Below, piece after piece: positions 1 to 13,047 of a stretch of 64,000 nt of DNA. The position numbers and the translations under genes were made by a program. Each line of letters begins with the position of its first letter. The first letter of the stretch is position 1. Under the pieces are notes generated by a model. That model was given only the letters and a program-made list of their open reading frames with translations, did no database searches and was not told the origin of the DNA. The DNA comes from Tenrec ecaudatus (Eukaryota; Chordata; Mammalia; Afrosoricida; Tenrecidae), in assembly GCF_050624435.1 (NCBI RefSeq), contig NC_134534.1, positions 61,961,501 to 62,025,500 on the forward strand, in the 5' to 3' direction.

Positions 1-515
1 CATTACATTTTTGATGGATGCTATTTTTCCTAGATTAAGACTTTGCACATTCCAAGTTTGAATTATTAATTGATATTTGCAGTTGTTTCTTCTCATTTTG
101 AATTTGGTATCCTTAGCAAATGAAGACCCTGAAGGGTTTAATTCCACAGGCTCTTCTACATTCATGCCATCCTTGTCAACTCTACTTTGAGAAGGAAATA
201 TGAGATTGTCAGTCATATTTTGAGAATATTCTGGCCCAAGTGACCCCATCCTCGGACTCTGTTTCTGATAATGTTCTGCTTCCAGTCAATGGGCCTTCAG
301 TATCTGGCAATGTTTTGACATGACTGTATGCATGAATATTTCAGCAGCTACTTCCTCTGAAGTGGATAGCCTTGCACGTTTTTTTAAGTATAGAAACACC
401 ACTAGGACTGTTCATTTTGGGTGGCATTGCTGTCGTTTGAAATACCAGTGACATAGCTTCTAGCATCAAAGCAGCACACAAGCCACCAGGTGCGACAAAC
501 TGACAGACAAGTGGA
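1..515 (-). mobile_element. RTE/BovB-type LINE fragment, 5' portion
   Basis: Read on the minus strand, this matches the endonuclease-side part of RTE/BovB-type LINEs. The first 110 bases correspond to the right-hand end of the fragment at 47.05-48.29 kb (shared words such as 'ttttcctagatt' and 'gcagctgttt'). The right end, with 'caaactgacagacaagtgg', corresponds to the 5' part of the family. It is full of stops and continues off the left edge of the window. Confidence 0.7.
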
Positions 516-2700
516 ACTTAGTAATGAAATGGAAAGTAACGGGGAGAGAAAAATCAGAGAAGAATTTGAACGAAGAATTATTCTACAAAGTGAATATATT
601 TTGGGTTTGGTGACACTGAGGTGTCAACGGATTCCTGGAACAGTTCTAGTCCTAACTATGAGACAGAGCAGGACACAGACAGAATTAGTATCTGGGTGCT
701 GGCTCCCAGGTCTTCCAGAAGAGATGGTGACCATTGGTGAGACTCTGCTAGTCTCCCTGACTACTTGGGTTGGAAGGAGAGGGTGTGGTGGTCTTCTCTG
801 AAGGCAATGAGAGCACAGTTGAAAATGGTGTCTAGTTTGCACTGCTTAGAGCCTGGAACCCCAATCAAGCTGTTCCCCGTGGAAAACCCTTGCTAGGTTC
901 CCAGGTGTCTTCAGGTTAAGGGCCAGCCTCTTCAACTTGTCAAACAAAGGTCCATGTGCCAGGCTTCATGCTTTGCTCTCCCTCACTGGCCAGTGGGACC
1001 TCTTTGCATTCCTTGTAATGTGCCTTCATGCCTGACTCAAAAGTTCTAGAGAACTAGTTTACAAACAGTAAAATAATGCAGACTGAGGTGTGGTTGCTAA
1101 CATACCTACGCTACGAACACTCCATGGAGCAGGGCTTGACTGTTGTAAGCTACATCTCTCCCGGTCTACTTTAAATATGGCAAGGCACCAAAAAGGTGAC
1201 AAGGAGATAGGAACAAATAAAACAAAATAGTATTATTTTGTCTTTTAAAAATTAATACGAGTATTAAGAAATAAATCCATCACTTTAAAATCCGATAGAT
1301 TATTTTAAGCCATATCAAGAAATAGATGGAATGCGTTCCCCTAAAATAATTGGGAAATGTTTTCTTTTTCTCACTTTAAAGCAGCTCTCACTTCTTAATT
1401 TATAATTTTAAAAAATTCTCAACATCAGAGTTAACAGGCAAATTTTATATAACCAGATATATGCTCTAAAACTAACCAGATACCTTTGTCTTTCTTCTTG
1501 CTTTTATATTAAGCCCTATAGACTAAGCGCCGGACTATAAATAAAACTATTGATGTTAAAAGGTCATGGCTGTGACCTTTCACATGTTTCTTCTCCACTG
1601 TATCTATATACACTGTATACTTTACCCGGGGAAGAGATTATTTATTTAAGAGAGCTTAAACTGTTCAAATTTGTAATGTACTAGGGATTTTGGTATGTCT
1701 AGGGGACTTAGTGGATAAAGAACTGACCTTTCATCTCTGAACCCAGATGCAGTCCAACCTCAGATAAGTGAAAAAGTTTTGTGTCCGTTGCTTGTATGAT
1801 AAACTGGTACTCTCCACTATCTTCCAAGCCAATTCAGCATTACTGGCAGCTCTGGCCTCAAGAGGCACATGGAGTATAGAAACGAAATTACTTCTACTCC
1901 TGAAGAGGGTGTCTGAACCTTCAAGAGAGGATTTTAAGGTTATAAATGGGAAGTGTTGGCTCACGTGACATCTACAGATAGAAATCCACACACTTACATG
2001 GAATCTTGCCATACTCCAACAATTTTAAGGCCATTTGAATTACTGGGATACTTTTCAGGTTTTAGACTGAATGCTATGACTTTTATACCTTAAAACTCAA
2101 ATCTCAAAATAAATCTATTCTTTTACTTTACAAGGAAAAAGAATCACTTGACTGTAGCTGGTAGAGGCAGTTCTATGTAGTAGTAGTCATAGCAGCATAA
2201 AATGTAACAGTGATGGAGAGCTCACTTAATGGTCACAGAAAACCAAGCACCAGATTTTCTAAAATAGCTGCATTTTGCTTTGGATTATGCAAGATGAGAA
2301 AAGTGATATAAATTATGTATTTTATTATTTGAATTTTATTTAGGAAAATGAATTACTTTTCAATATGAGACATTGCAATTAATTACATGAGCATGTCAGC
2401 TCCTTTCGTCATTTTGGGTGACTGTTCCCATTTTTGATTTTCAGGTACCCAGACTGATGTCCAACCATGGAAAGGAGATGCTCAAAACCAATTTCATGAG
2501 GAACAAATGAGCAATTATTGAATGAGGTAGTAACGTAGTCAAAAGATACTCAGAGTTGAGGGAGGCTATCTAGGTGGCAAAGTGTTATAAAAGGTTTCAG
2601 CAACACAAAAATAGTAGAGAGACTGATTAATTTGTGTAAAGATATTCTAATAATATAAAATTCCAACAAAGAAAGGTTTTATGTTCAACTTGAGGAAAAG
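516..2700. other. Unassigned non-coding DNA
   Basis: No recognisable gene or repeat. A faint MIR-like tRNA head may lie near 1,698-1,760 ('gacttagtggataaagaac'), but the match is too weak to call. Short open frames here (up to about 100 codons) have no recognisable domain. Confidence 0.4.
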
Positions 2701-2701
2701 T

Positions 2702-3445
2702 CTTTATTTATTTATTTTAAAAGAGCATTTTATAAGAGGGTCTTACAGATCTTATAACAATCCATACATAAATTGTACCAAGCATATTTGTACATATGTT
2801 GCAATCATTATTTTCTTAACATTTATGTTCTATTTGAGTCCTTGGTATAGGCTCCTCTCTTTTCCTTCCCTTCCCATACCCCCCTCATGATTTCTTGATA
2901 AATTATAAATTACTTTTATTTCTATATCTTACACTGACCACTGTCTCCCTTCACCAATGGTTTCGGTTATTCGTCCCCCTGGGGAGGTGTGGTTATTTGT
3001 CCATCATTAGGATTGGTTCCCCCTTGGTATCGCTACTTCCATTTCTGTTCATGAAGTGTTTATTTGACCTGGATTCTGTGTGCCATGAGCTCTTAAGTGT
3101 ACCTGTGTACATGCTCCGGTATTACCCTCAGTGAAAGGCAGGATGGGGGTCATGATAGTGGGGGTTGAGGAAGCCTCAAGGAAACAAGAGGAATAGTGTG
3201 TGTTTTCATCGGTGGGAAACTGCAACCAGGTTGACTCCTCCCATTCTTCTGACCCTTCTGTGAAGCGATTTCCCATTGTCTGCAGATGGGTTTTGGGTCT
3301 CTGCTCCAACCTGCTTCATTCTCAACAATGTGTTTTTGTTTGTTTGTTTGTTTGTTTGGGGGTCTTCTGATGCCTGTTACCCAATCCAGTTGATACCTCA
3401 TGATCTTACAGGCTGGTGTGCTTCTCCCATGGAGAAGTTTTTATT
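2702..3445 (-). mobile_element. L1 3'UTR copy, minus strand
   Basis: The plus strand runs from a T-rich start (poly(A) tail of the minus element) through 'caatccatacataaattg' and 'tttgttgcaatcatta'-type words into the same order of motifs seen in the minus-strand L1 at 49.6-51 kb. That order is a C-rich stretch, a 'ctggattc' segment, then 'ggtgtgcttct'. It is a 5'-truncated insertion containing only 3'UTR. A (TTTG)n run lies inside at about 3,335-3,358. Confidence 0.75.
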
Positions 3446-4425
3446 TTAATGGAAAGTGATAAAATGCTTAGGAATCTTGATATTTCTTGCTTAGAGAAAA
3501 AATAATGATTATTGCATTTTAATTTAATAAAATTTAATTAGAGTTTTTATTTAAATACTATCTAAGAACTTTGTAATAAGTAGTTATACATCAATTCATT
3601 TTAAAATTAAATTTAAAAAGGAAGAATATTTTATGTGGAGGCTATATATTTACATATGAAATTGGTTGCATTATAGGTTATTTTAATTGCTCATATTTTC
3701 TCTTTTAATGCAATACAATAAACAAATTTATTAATTGTTTTAAAACGTGCTAAAACAAATGCTGCTCTCTGAATGCTACTACATTACAACTTTCTTCCTG
3801 ACCATCCACTGATTCATGTTTGGGACAATTAAATATTTACTTCCCAAATCTGAAAACCTTTAGATCCATTGTACATTAAAGGTAAATTATTTGCAAAATT
3901 TTTTTCTTGACTAATTTGATTTAAAAGCTTAGTGAAGTGGTCTGGGTCAAGGAAAAATTCAATAACAAAGGGGAAAGTGGTCAGAGGGTGAAAACTGTCC
4001 AAGAAGAGAAGATTAAAAATGTTTAAGGGAAATTTTGTTGAGTGATTTGGAAGAGAAATAAGGCCAGTATGAATTATGAACATATGAACTGGCTTAAATA
4101 TATTAATGGAAAAAGAGAATTAAAGGCTAATGAAAAGTTTCCATGAATTGTTGAAGCCCTATCATAGATGATTGGATAATCAAAATGTCTGATGGGCCCA
4201 AATTTGCCACATTAATCAAATGATCACTCAAGCATACCTTTGTAAAGACAAAAAAGGCAAATTATAAAACTATTAACTAAATTAGCATAATAGTCTGAAA
4301 AGCAAAATTTGGTCTTCATTTTCGCTGGACCAATACTTTACTTCTTTAGGAATTGCTTTCCCTTGCTAAAATGTCCAAAGCGAGCTAAATGGACTATCTT
4401 CTCAAAAAGTTGTGTTTATGGCAGT
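3446..4425. other. AT-rich unassigned DNA
   Basis: Very AT-rich sequence with runs such as 'aatttaataaaatttaatta'. No repeat family or gene was recognised. Confidence 0.4.
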
Positions 4426-5086
4426 TCATGGAACGGCATATATTCTTCACCTGCACCATAATTCAAAGTATCAGTTTTTCAGTCTTCTTTAATCATTGTC
4501 TTGTTTTCAGATGAGTATGAGCTAATTACAAATACCATGACATGAGCGTAGCTCACCTTCATTCTCAGAGTATTATTTCTGCTTTTTAACACATTAAGAA
4601 GCTATTTTATAACAAATTTACTCCATTCAATGTGTCACTTGATTTTTTGACTGCTATTGCCATGAGTGTGGATGATGTATGCAAGAAAAATGAATCTTTG
4701 ACAACTTCAGTATCCCTCTATTTATCATTGTTTCTTATTGGTCCAGGATTTTTGTACTCTTTATGTTGAGGTGCAATCCATAATGAAGGCTGTAGTCTTT
4801 GATCTTCATCAGTGAGTTCTACAAGTCTTCTTCACCTTCAGCAAACAACGTTGAGTCATCCATATATGTTCTTAATGGGTCTTCCTGAAATTTTGAGGCT
4901 CTGTTCTTTGCATAGTTTAATTTTGCCCATGGAATCCTTTAATACTGAAAGTACTATGAAACAATAAAATTATATTTTTGCTTCCTACCCAATGACTTTG
5001 CACAATTCACTATAATTCTTTACTATGTCTTCTTCAGTCATCCTTTGAAGGTTTCCATTCCACTTTTTTACTTCATCATTTTGCTT

Positions 5087-5102
5087 TGGCTATTCTATTT
5101 TT
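5087..5102. repeat. Target-site duplication, left copy (U13 insertion)
   Basis: The 16 bases 'tggctattctattttt' recur exactly at 5,223-5,238, flanking the U13 copy and its poly(A) tail. This length is typical of LINE-mediated retroposition. Confidence 0.9.
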
Positions 5103-5114
5103 TTTCTTTTTTTT

Positions 5115-5221
5115 CGTGTCAGATGGGTAATGTGCCCACGTCGTAACAAGTAATATGGGAGGTACATGTCACACAGACGCGTGAGGACCCGATCATCATG
5201 TTTATGAACCGGAAAAGGATC
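5115..5221 (-). pseudogene. SNORD13: SNORD13 (U13 snoRNA) retropseudogene
   Basis: On the minus strand this reads as an almost full-length U13 box C/D snoRNA. The 5' end is 'gatccttttccggttcat', followed by a C box 'atgatga', a central 'cttgttacgacgtgggcac' that is the most conserved part of U13, and a 3' D box 'ctga' in 'cccatctgac'. U13 pairs with the 3' end of 18S rRNA, which explains why the plus strand here carries the 18S-like word 'gtcgtaacaag'. A poly(A) tail (T-run at 5,103-5,114 on the plus strand) follows the 3' end, and a perfect 16-bp direct repeat flanks the whole insertion. It is therefore a processed retrocopy placed in an RTE fragment. The family was recognised from memory. 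The copy differs from the consensus I recall at scattered positions, so it is probably not functional. Confidence 0.88.
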
Positions 5222-5222
5222 A

Positions 5223-5238
5223 TGGCTATTCTATTTTT
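5223..5238. repeat. Target-site duplication, right copy (U13 insertion)
   Basis: Exact repeat of 5,087-5,102. It restores the RTE sequence, which continues immediately after it. Confidence 0.9.
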
Positions 5239-5869
5239 AAGAGGAAGTTTCAGAATCTACATTGACATCCATTTTGATCTTTGCTTTATTCCCTGCCTTT
5301 GAAATAAATGTTTGCTTACTTTGGGTATAATTTCCTTGAAGTCATACCACAACTCATCTAATTCTTTGGTAATTAGTATTCAATGAACCAAATGTATTTT
5401 TGAGATGGTCTTGAAATTTAGGGCTGATATACTCTAGGTTATATTTTGAATCTTGTCGACTTTGTTTTGTTTTTTTTTCAGCTTCAACTTATGCTTACAA
5501 ATGAGTAATTGAGGTCCTTCCTGCAATTGGCTTTTGGCCTTGATGACATTGAGCTTCCACATCATTTCTTTCCACAGATATAGTTGATTAGATTCCTTTA
5601 TATTCCATTTCGCAAAGTTTACATGTATAGTTAATGTTCGTGTTGTTGAAAAAAAGGTTTTTCCAATTAATAGGTGATTATCTTGCAAAATTGTATCATT
5701 TCAGTTCTTATCTTATTCCTATCATAGAGACCATGTTTTCCAACTATGGATCCTTTTTTGTTTCCATCTTTCATGTGCCAAATGCCAATTATCAATTGTA
5801 ATCTTCAAAGATTCTTGATGACACATTTATAACTATTTTGTCATTTTATCCTTGGGGACTGTCAGAGAG

Positions 5870-7155
5870 GGTTGAATGTATTCCATTAAAACTTTTTAGA
5901 GTGAACTAAAAAGATAGAAGGCTGTAGGATGCCTACTGGGGCTTAATCAAGGGCAATGTAACATCGAGGAATTACTAAACCCGAATGAAGCCTGAACATG
6001 ACAAGGGGACAAGAGGAAAGTAAAAGGAGATAGAGGGAAGAACTTAGAGGCAAAGGACATTTATAGAAGTCTAAATACAGGCATGTCCATATGTAAATAT
6101 ATTTATATATAATAATAGGGAAATAGATCTATGTACATGTATTTATATGTGAAGTACCAAGGTAGCAGATGGACATTGGGCCTCCACTCAAGTACTCCCT
6201 CAACACAAGAACACTTTGTTCTAATAATCCGGCATTCTGGGATGCTCACCTTCCCCACATGACTGTCGACGACAAAATTGGGTGCATAAGCAAATGTAGT
6301 GAAGAAAGCTGATAGTGTCCGGCTATCAAAAGATAAAGTGTCTGGGGTCTTAAAGACTTGAAGACAAAAATGGCCATCTAGCTAAGATGCTACAAGGTCA
6401 ATATGGAAGAAGCACACCAGCCTGTTTGTTCACGAGGTGTCGATGGGTCTGGGCATCACTTATATGGGATCATTTAAGACATGGAACAAAATCATACCAA
6501 TGTGAGTGGGGCTGGAGCGGGGAGTGGAGACCCAAAGCCTATCTGTAGACAATTAGACACCCCCTTACACAAGGGTCACAAGGAAGAGACGAGGCAGTTA
6601 GGGTGCAGTATAGCACTGATGAAACATATAACCCTCCTCTAGTTCTCCACTGCTTCCCCGCCGCATGCCCCCCCCAACTATCATGACCTCAATTTACCTC
6701 AAAAATTCAACTAGACCAGAACATGTACACTGCTACAGATAAGAGCCTGCAACAGGTGGAGTCCAGGATAGATAACCCCTCCGGACCAACAATGAGAATT
6801 GAGATACCAGGAGGATAACGGGTAGGTGGGGGGAGAAAGGGGGCATCACAAGGATCAACATATAACCCCCTTCCAGGGGTATAAACAACAGAAAAGTGGA
6901 TGAAGGGTGACAGAGGATGATGTAATATATGAAAATAATAATCTATAATTATCAAGGGTTCATGAGGGAGGAAGGGTGGAGGAGGGAGGGGGAAAATGTG
7001 TAGCTGATATCAAGGGCTCAAGTAGAAAGAAAATGCTTTGAAAATGATGATGGCAACGTATGTACAAATGTGCTTGACACTAGATGAATGTATGGATTGT
7101 GATAAGAGATGTAAGATCCCCAATAAAAATATATAATAATAATAATAAACTGTTT
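5870..7155 (+). mobile_element. L1 3'UTR copy, plus strand (about 1.3 kb)
   Basis: Collinear with the reverse complement of 49.6-51.07 kb. Shared landmarks in order are 'aaagtaaaaggagatagag', 'agatctatgtacatgtattt', 'gcagatggacattgg', 'agaagcacaccagcctgt', 'gcttgacac', 'atgtatggattgtgataag' and a final 'ccaataaaaa'. Unlike the long copy it has only one unit of the 250-bp segment that is duplicated at 50,261-50,760. It is a 5'-truncated insertion with no ORF2. Confidence 0.85.
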
Positions 7156-7159
7156 AGAA

Positions 7160-10100
7160 ATGGCTTGCTCTATAAATACTACCTTCTTATACTATTTTCA
7201 CTATGGAGGACAAGAAATTGAATATGAAGCACAGGGTTATGATATCAGTATGCACATTTTTCAGCCTTCCCTAATTTTTAATCATTAAGATTTTTTAAAG
7301 AAGCTATAGAAATAATTATTTCATTTTAGTTGTTTTGGATAAATCAGTGCATTTTCAGAGGCCAGTGTTATAAAACCAGAATACACAAAATAGTCTTCAT
7401 GTGAATTTCATTGTATGTTATCTCATGGAAATCTGCGAGTGTTTTATGCTTCCTCTTTACAACACTCCAACAATTTTCATATAAATATTCATTTTCTTAT
7501 TAATGAAATGTATATGATTAGATATGAAAGCAGAGAGAGGCTTATGTTTCCACTATTTTATCCCAAGAGCACAGCTGCAGGATAGATAGTTGGTGCTTAA
7601 TAAATAACTGTTAAATGCAATATCCCTAATGAATAAAGCACTGCAGGATCTCTCATTTTCATACTTCCCATGTAATCAAGGAAATACCTGTAAGGAAGGT
7701 GGTTTTCCTTTTCCTCAGAAAACATTTTTTGTTATTGGAACAAAATCTATGCGTTATAATTCTGTTCATTTGGGTAAATCATTGACTTGCACATCGTGTG
7801 TGTGTGTTTTTTTTTCCAGAAACAAAACCTCAAGGCAAGTGTATAACTCCAAGTTCTACAAGCATATGTCATGGAATAAAATACCAGTTTACGAAAGCTC
7901 AAGTCACTGATGAATACTGATGACTTTCTCTTTGACATAGTGTCATATGTTTCATGTACATAGAAAATTTCAGATTTGTAATAACTTGCCGCTTAAAACT
8001 GTGTCCACTATTTTAGTGTCCTGCAGGCACTCAGTGCATGTTGAAAGCTAAGAGAAGACCACTTGCTTTAAAGATGATAACACCTTTGAAATGTTAATCG
8101 TGTAAAACTTTCTAAAGGAAAATGATTTCTTTACTGAATAAGGAAAGCGTCCGATTGGCTCAGTCCATGTTGCACCTTTGTGCTGGGGAATCTCCAGGTT
8201 TAAATTCCAGCAGCTCCAGTCTTTGCTTTCCAATCCCTTAATCCTTGAGGAGCAGAGGGTTCAGTTCAAGACAACTTCACACAGAACATAAGAAAAGACT
8301 CTGTGAGCCCACCTCAAGTATGATGATCTTTTCTTCAGCTGTGACCTTGCACTTGTAGCCCATAGTAAAAATGACTTTGAGGCAAACCAGTGTCAAATAA
8401 TTAATGCATTTTCAACGAAGGACTCTTTTCCACTCTGCCATAATGCAATGCATGAAAAGCAATAAATGCTTTCATGTAAGCCACTTGTACCTGTGGTTTC
8501 CATCACTGTTTCCCTGGGATCCCTCACATTAGTGGACCTCTGTGAGGTGCCTCAGCTGGAAGGGTAAGAAAAAGCTGGCCTGGAAGGTTTTACATCTGGT
8601 AGCCTACCCCATTACTTAAACAGACTACACCTTAAACAAAAAAGAAAAAAGAAAGAAAAAGTTATACAGGTTGAATTGGGGCAATTACGTTCTGATCTAA
8701 GACATGTATATTTGCCGATTGTTTCCAGGTGTTTCTTTAAAAAACACGTTTTCTTGATCTATAATTAATATTTTGCTAATGGAGCTCTCGCAAAATGCCA
8801 CAAACCACTCACCATTTCTTTGTACCATAAATGATAAGAACCAATCGTAACCACATTAACATGCTTAGGCTTTTAAGCATTATCCTAGTTTGTGTCACAA
8901 CTATTATTTAAAATTATAATATCCAGGTGCTGTGTATGGTATTTGATCAAAGGGAATGTAAGTGTAATGAGTTCTACGTTTTCTCCCTGAGGACTCAAAC
9001 TGTACATAATGGAAGAGGGTGTGATTTATTTCCTGAACCATTCTGGAAACAGTTATGAAAACCTTTCGTCAAACGCTGGTAACCAGGGTTATAGAATCTG
9101 CTGATATTTACCACTTATATAAAGTCATGGGACTTTACATAGAAGCACATTTTTAAAAGCGGAAAACAGAACTGAAATGTCTTTTTATTTTTAGCAAAAG
9201 AAAAATACGCTTGCATATCATTCGTTGATTTTTGCAGTGACTATGTCTGGCCTTTATATGGTCCATTCACAGAGCCACACACAAAAATCAAGACTTCAAA
9301 ACTGACCTATAGAGATAACCAAAAGTGACACTTGATGTTTTTTATAGTGATGAATGCATCTCATAAACTATGATGACCAGCAGAGCTATAGCTTTATGGG
9401 AACATTTCTAATGTTCTTCACAGTAACGTGTTAAGAAATGCTAACAACTTTGAATTACAGGGCAAAAATCCACTTTCCATTCTTGCCATTTGTGAAAATG
9501 ATCAGTGCTTCCCCCTTAAGCAAATGTGGTCAGGAAACATAGAAAGACGGGGGAAGATTTAATTTTTAAAAATTTTTGATCTTCCTCAAATATTCTGTGA
9601 CCTTAATCATTGTCTTCCAACAAGCTCAATGTGACATCACCTTGGAACAAAAACACACAGTCCTGAAGTCTAGCTCTGGAATGAAAAAGCCCTGATTATT
9701 AGTACTCTGTGTGATCTTTTCAGATTGCACTGATGAGATGAAGTTTAATCTCGTTTCTCTCCTCTCCAGTACCACAAACCACAGGCAGTCTAAGGCAGCG
9801 GGAAAATCTCTTACATCTGGAAGAGCAATAATTCATGGGATTTCGCTTGACAGCCATGACAGGCAGCAGGGCAGCCAGCAACAACCGTCTCTTATGTTGT
9901 GCTATTTGCAAAAAATCAGCAGAGGAGGAGTCGGCACAGGACCACATCCTTCTTTAGCATATGTTAGTGGAGAAAACTCTTTTATTTTCTGCCAGATGCT
10001 TCATGAATAGGTCCTAAATATTACATCGACAGTAGCTATCACTTCCAAACCAAATTCCTGGGTGTCTGCTAAGCTGCAAAGCACATGAAGGCCTATTGTC

Positions 10101-13042
10101 TGGCAATGGGTCATGGTTAAGTTTGCACAGATTTTTTTATAGATATTTCAGATTTTGCATGTGATTTATAGGAATTTGCACACCCTGCTGTGCATGAATA
10201 TGATACCATCTTCTGAGTAGGATTATTTCGTGAAATGTATATGGGATTTAGCTACAGTAACTTTTAGTGGGCAGCTTAGAATGGCCAGCAAAGTACTAGG
10301 ATTTACTGCAGCCCAGCTCGGGCTGTCAGACTTGGGTTGGTGTTTATGATTTCTGCAGAAGCAGAAATAAACAACTTCTCCTTAATGGCCTTCTTTATGT
10401 GGAGGCAGCAGTGGCCCTATCTGGTCTCACAACAGTAGCTGGTGCAGCAGTCTGTCCCATTTCATGTGGAACCACTGTCTGAATATTTACATTTCTGCTT
10501 TTCTGAGTGCGCTGGGGCTGTGGCCAGAAGGGGGGAATCGGCTACGGAGGCTGGAATGAGTAGCACCCCACGCTGCCATGTTTAGTGCAATGGATACATC
10601 ATGGATAGGGTGACTCAATGTTAAGGTTGCAGAGAGGAGAGAAAATAGCTGGGTTCATTTTCAGACTGTTCACTGTCAGTAAGCCCCTGTACAAATACTC
10701 ATGAAAGAAATGACTTTTTTTAAGAGGCCTGTTTTCCCTAAGTAGATGACGCAGTTAAGTCACCATTCAATATACATTTCAAGGTATATTTCAGTCAGTG
10801 GGTGTAATTGCATGATGCATAAGTACAAGCATATGAATACGTTAAATATGTATTTTCCTATTTAGACAGCAATCAAAAATGCAATTGTCGAAAGCTTGTG
10901 TGATGTAACAGCAGTTTGTAAAGTTTCAAAGAATGTCGGCGTACATTGTCTATGGAAGCAGGCAGAAAATACATTTTGAAAAAACGAGACAACCGTTTCA
11001 TGCCAAAGAAAAACAATTCCTTTGCCAAACTACACATTGTTAACTTAAAATGTGTTCCATGTGGAAATCGGAAGACTGAGTTTTAAGGGAAGGCTAGTGA
11101 TCTGCAGTCAGCTGGCTCGGTGCCTGTCAACTACACATTTTGGCTTCTAGTTTTACAGCTAGTATTGGAAATATTTATTTTCCCGATTGAAGAACAGTTC
11201 TGTCCCTTTGCCTAGTAAACCAATGAATTTGCCTGTAAACATGCAGATGCTAAAAAAAAAAAAAAAAAGAAAGGAGAAAAAAGACTTCCAAGCAATGCGC
11301 AAGAGGAAAACAATGTAAAGTCTCTTGTGCGCAGCGTATATAAGTTGAAAAGATTGTATTTGATTCAGTTCTCATTTTGTCCAGCCCTTTGCCAGCATTT
11401 TTGTGTATGCTCATCACATTTTCTGGAAAGAAGTTAAATCACTGGAGCTTTCTGCTCTTGCGTTTGAAAGCTTATGACCATAAGACAGATGCATATTTTG
11501 GAGGCATATATCTCTGCTGATGACAGTATTTACCTATCACCACTGTTTAGAATTATCAACATCAACAAACTTTCATATTGCCTCTTATTGCTTTCTTTGA
11601 AGTAGCCATTGTACTGTCACCTTAACACAGGTTATAGATGTATGTGGAACGGTATCATGGATCTACAACAAAGAGTAGTCATTGGGAAGAACTGACAAAG
11701 GGTGACGTTTTTGATAAAAATTAGGGAAAAAAAGATCTAATATTTATTTGCTAGCTGCACCGTACTTAACCTTTGCTATCTTAATGCAGTATACATTTCC
11801 AGCTTTTGATCTTAGTAATGAAGGATGCAGAAGAAGTGAATCATCCCAAACAAAGTATTTCCACATTGTTCTACTGGATATGAAATGATGAGAATTGGAA
11901 ACTTAATTATACATTGAGGCAAAGCATTTAGTTTAGTTTCACTCTCTAAAACGGCAAATCCAGAGTCTTTCACTAGACAGATTTCAGTAAGTCTGAGTGG
12001 GCCAGAGCTATTTATTGCAATTCCGAGAGCATAGAGCTTCTCCTTTTCACACACAATCCTCTGCGAGAATACCCAAGTTTTATTTATGATTTTGGATTTT
12101 ATTTCACAGCATTCCAGTTTAGTTTAGCATGATGTATTTAATAACCATGTCGACTGTCTTAATTACCCTATAAAGCAGGGTTCCATTGGCATTTGACCCT
12201 CCATGGCATTCCAGAGAAACTGCAGGACCATGATAATTACCAACCGCCTGTGAGAAAATTAAACAAAAAGGCCTAACTTTTAAACCACCATTTTAAACGA
12301 CCTATTACATCTCAGGAATAAATCATTGATGAAATGGCCTGCTTAACAGGAAAATAGCTATTCCATAGCAAAGAATTTCCCCTTGCACGATCATGAAGAG
12401 AATATTAAGCATTCTTCAGCTCAAAAGGTTAGATTTTATGTCTGTCCAATACCTTTTAATGACACATTTTTTGTGTAATTTTACTGTAATCAAAGCCTTA
12501 GCCAATAGAGGTTACAGACGGCGAATATTTTGTCAATCTTAAACGTTTTGCTTTCCGTAGAATATGAAGTGCACTTTGATATGGCCAGAGGAAGAAAAAT
12601 AATCTGTATATAATTAAAGAAAATTTGAATTAAAAGAATATCTATGAATAGCTTTATTTCCCATGATTAGCATAGCCATTTGCTATACATTTTGAGAAAA
12701 GCACTATCAATCATCTTGTGTGATAAGACTGATTAATTAATTGCTGCCATAGTCCACAAAGTAGTGACCTGCTTTGAAGGTCTAAATATCTGTGTTAATT
12801 TGGGACTGGTGCCAATATGTCACAGTTAATCACGACGTATTGCTATGTTCATTTCTATGTAGTAGTTTTCTCAGTCTGAAGCACAACATACAGAAAGCTG
12901 AAATTTGTCTCCTTTACAAATATTTGTTTTGGAAAATTGATACCTTCACGAATGTTTCCTATTATGATTCCCAGAAAGGTAGTGGAAATAGACTACATGA
13001 TTTTTTTTTTTCTGAACTCAATGTAACCCAATGATTAGGAAA

Positions 13043-13047
<5 letters not shown>
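7160..13047. other. Repeat-poor non-coding block
   Basis: Nearly 5.9 kb with no recognisable SINE, LINE or LTR, apart from a possible MIR/L2-type tail near 7,570-7,620 ('ggtgcttaataaataactg') and a simple A-run at about 11,251-11,268. No exon was recognised. The frame at 9,711-10,010 (99 codons) has no domain. In a window otherwise packed with repeats this is the best candidate for conserved regulatory DNA, for example around 10,860-11,230, 11,380-11,640 and 12,440-12,790. That is an inference, since conservation cannot be tested here. Confidence 0.5.

Larger units (their letters stand above)
4430..5860 (-). mobile_element. RTE/BovB-type LINE fragment, split by a snoRNA insertion
   Basis: Minus-strand copy running from the reverse-transcriptase 3' half at the left to the endonuclease region at the right. 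Left-end signatures are the 'gactgctattgccatgagtgt' region and 'gaggtgcaatccataatga'. On the right are 'ttttgatctttgcttta', 'aatgaaccaaatgtattttt' and the 'tatcaattgtaatctt' region. These follow the same order as the copies at 26.4 and 47 kb. Internal deletions and many stops make it a dead copy. It is interrupted at 5,103-5,222 by a U13 snoRNA retrocopy. Confidence 0.8.

Noticed and set aside
1698-1760. MIR3-like tRNA head
   Set aside because: Only the short box-A-like part resembles it; the rest does not follow the family.
5118-5222. 18S rRNA 3'-end fragment, suggested by 'gtcgtaacaag' and a later 'ggatca'
   Set aside because: The similarity is explained by U13, which is complementary to the 18S 3' end. 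The A-tail and orientation fit a U13 retrocopy on the minus strand.
9711-10010. 99-codon frame in the repeat-poor block
   Set aside because: No domain or splice context. The region may be conserved for non-coding reasons, but nothing supports a protein.
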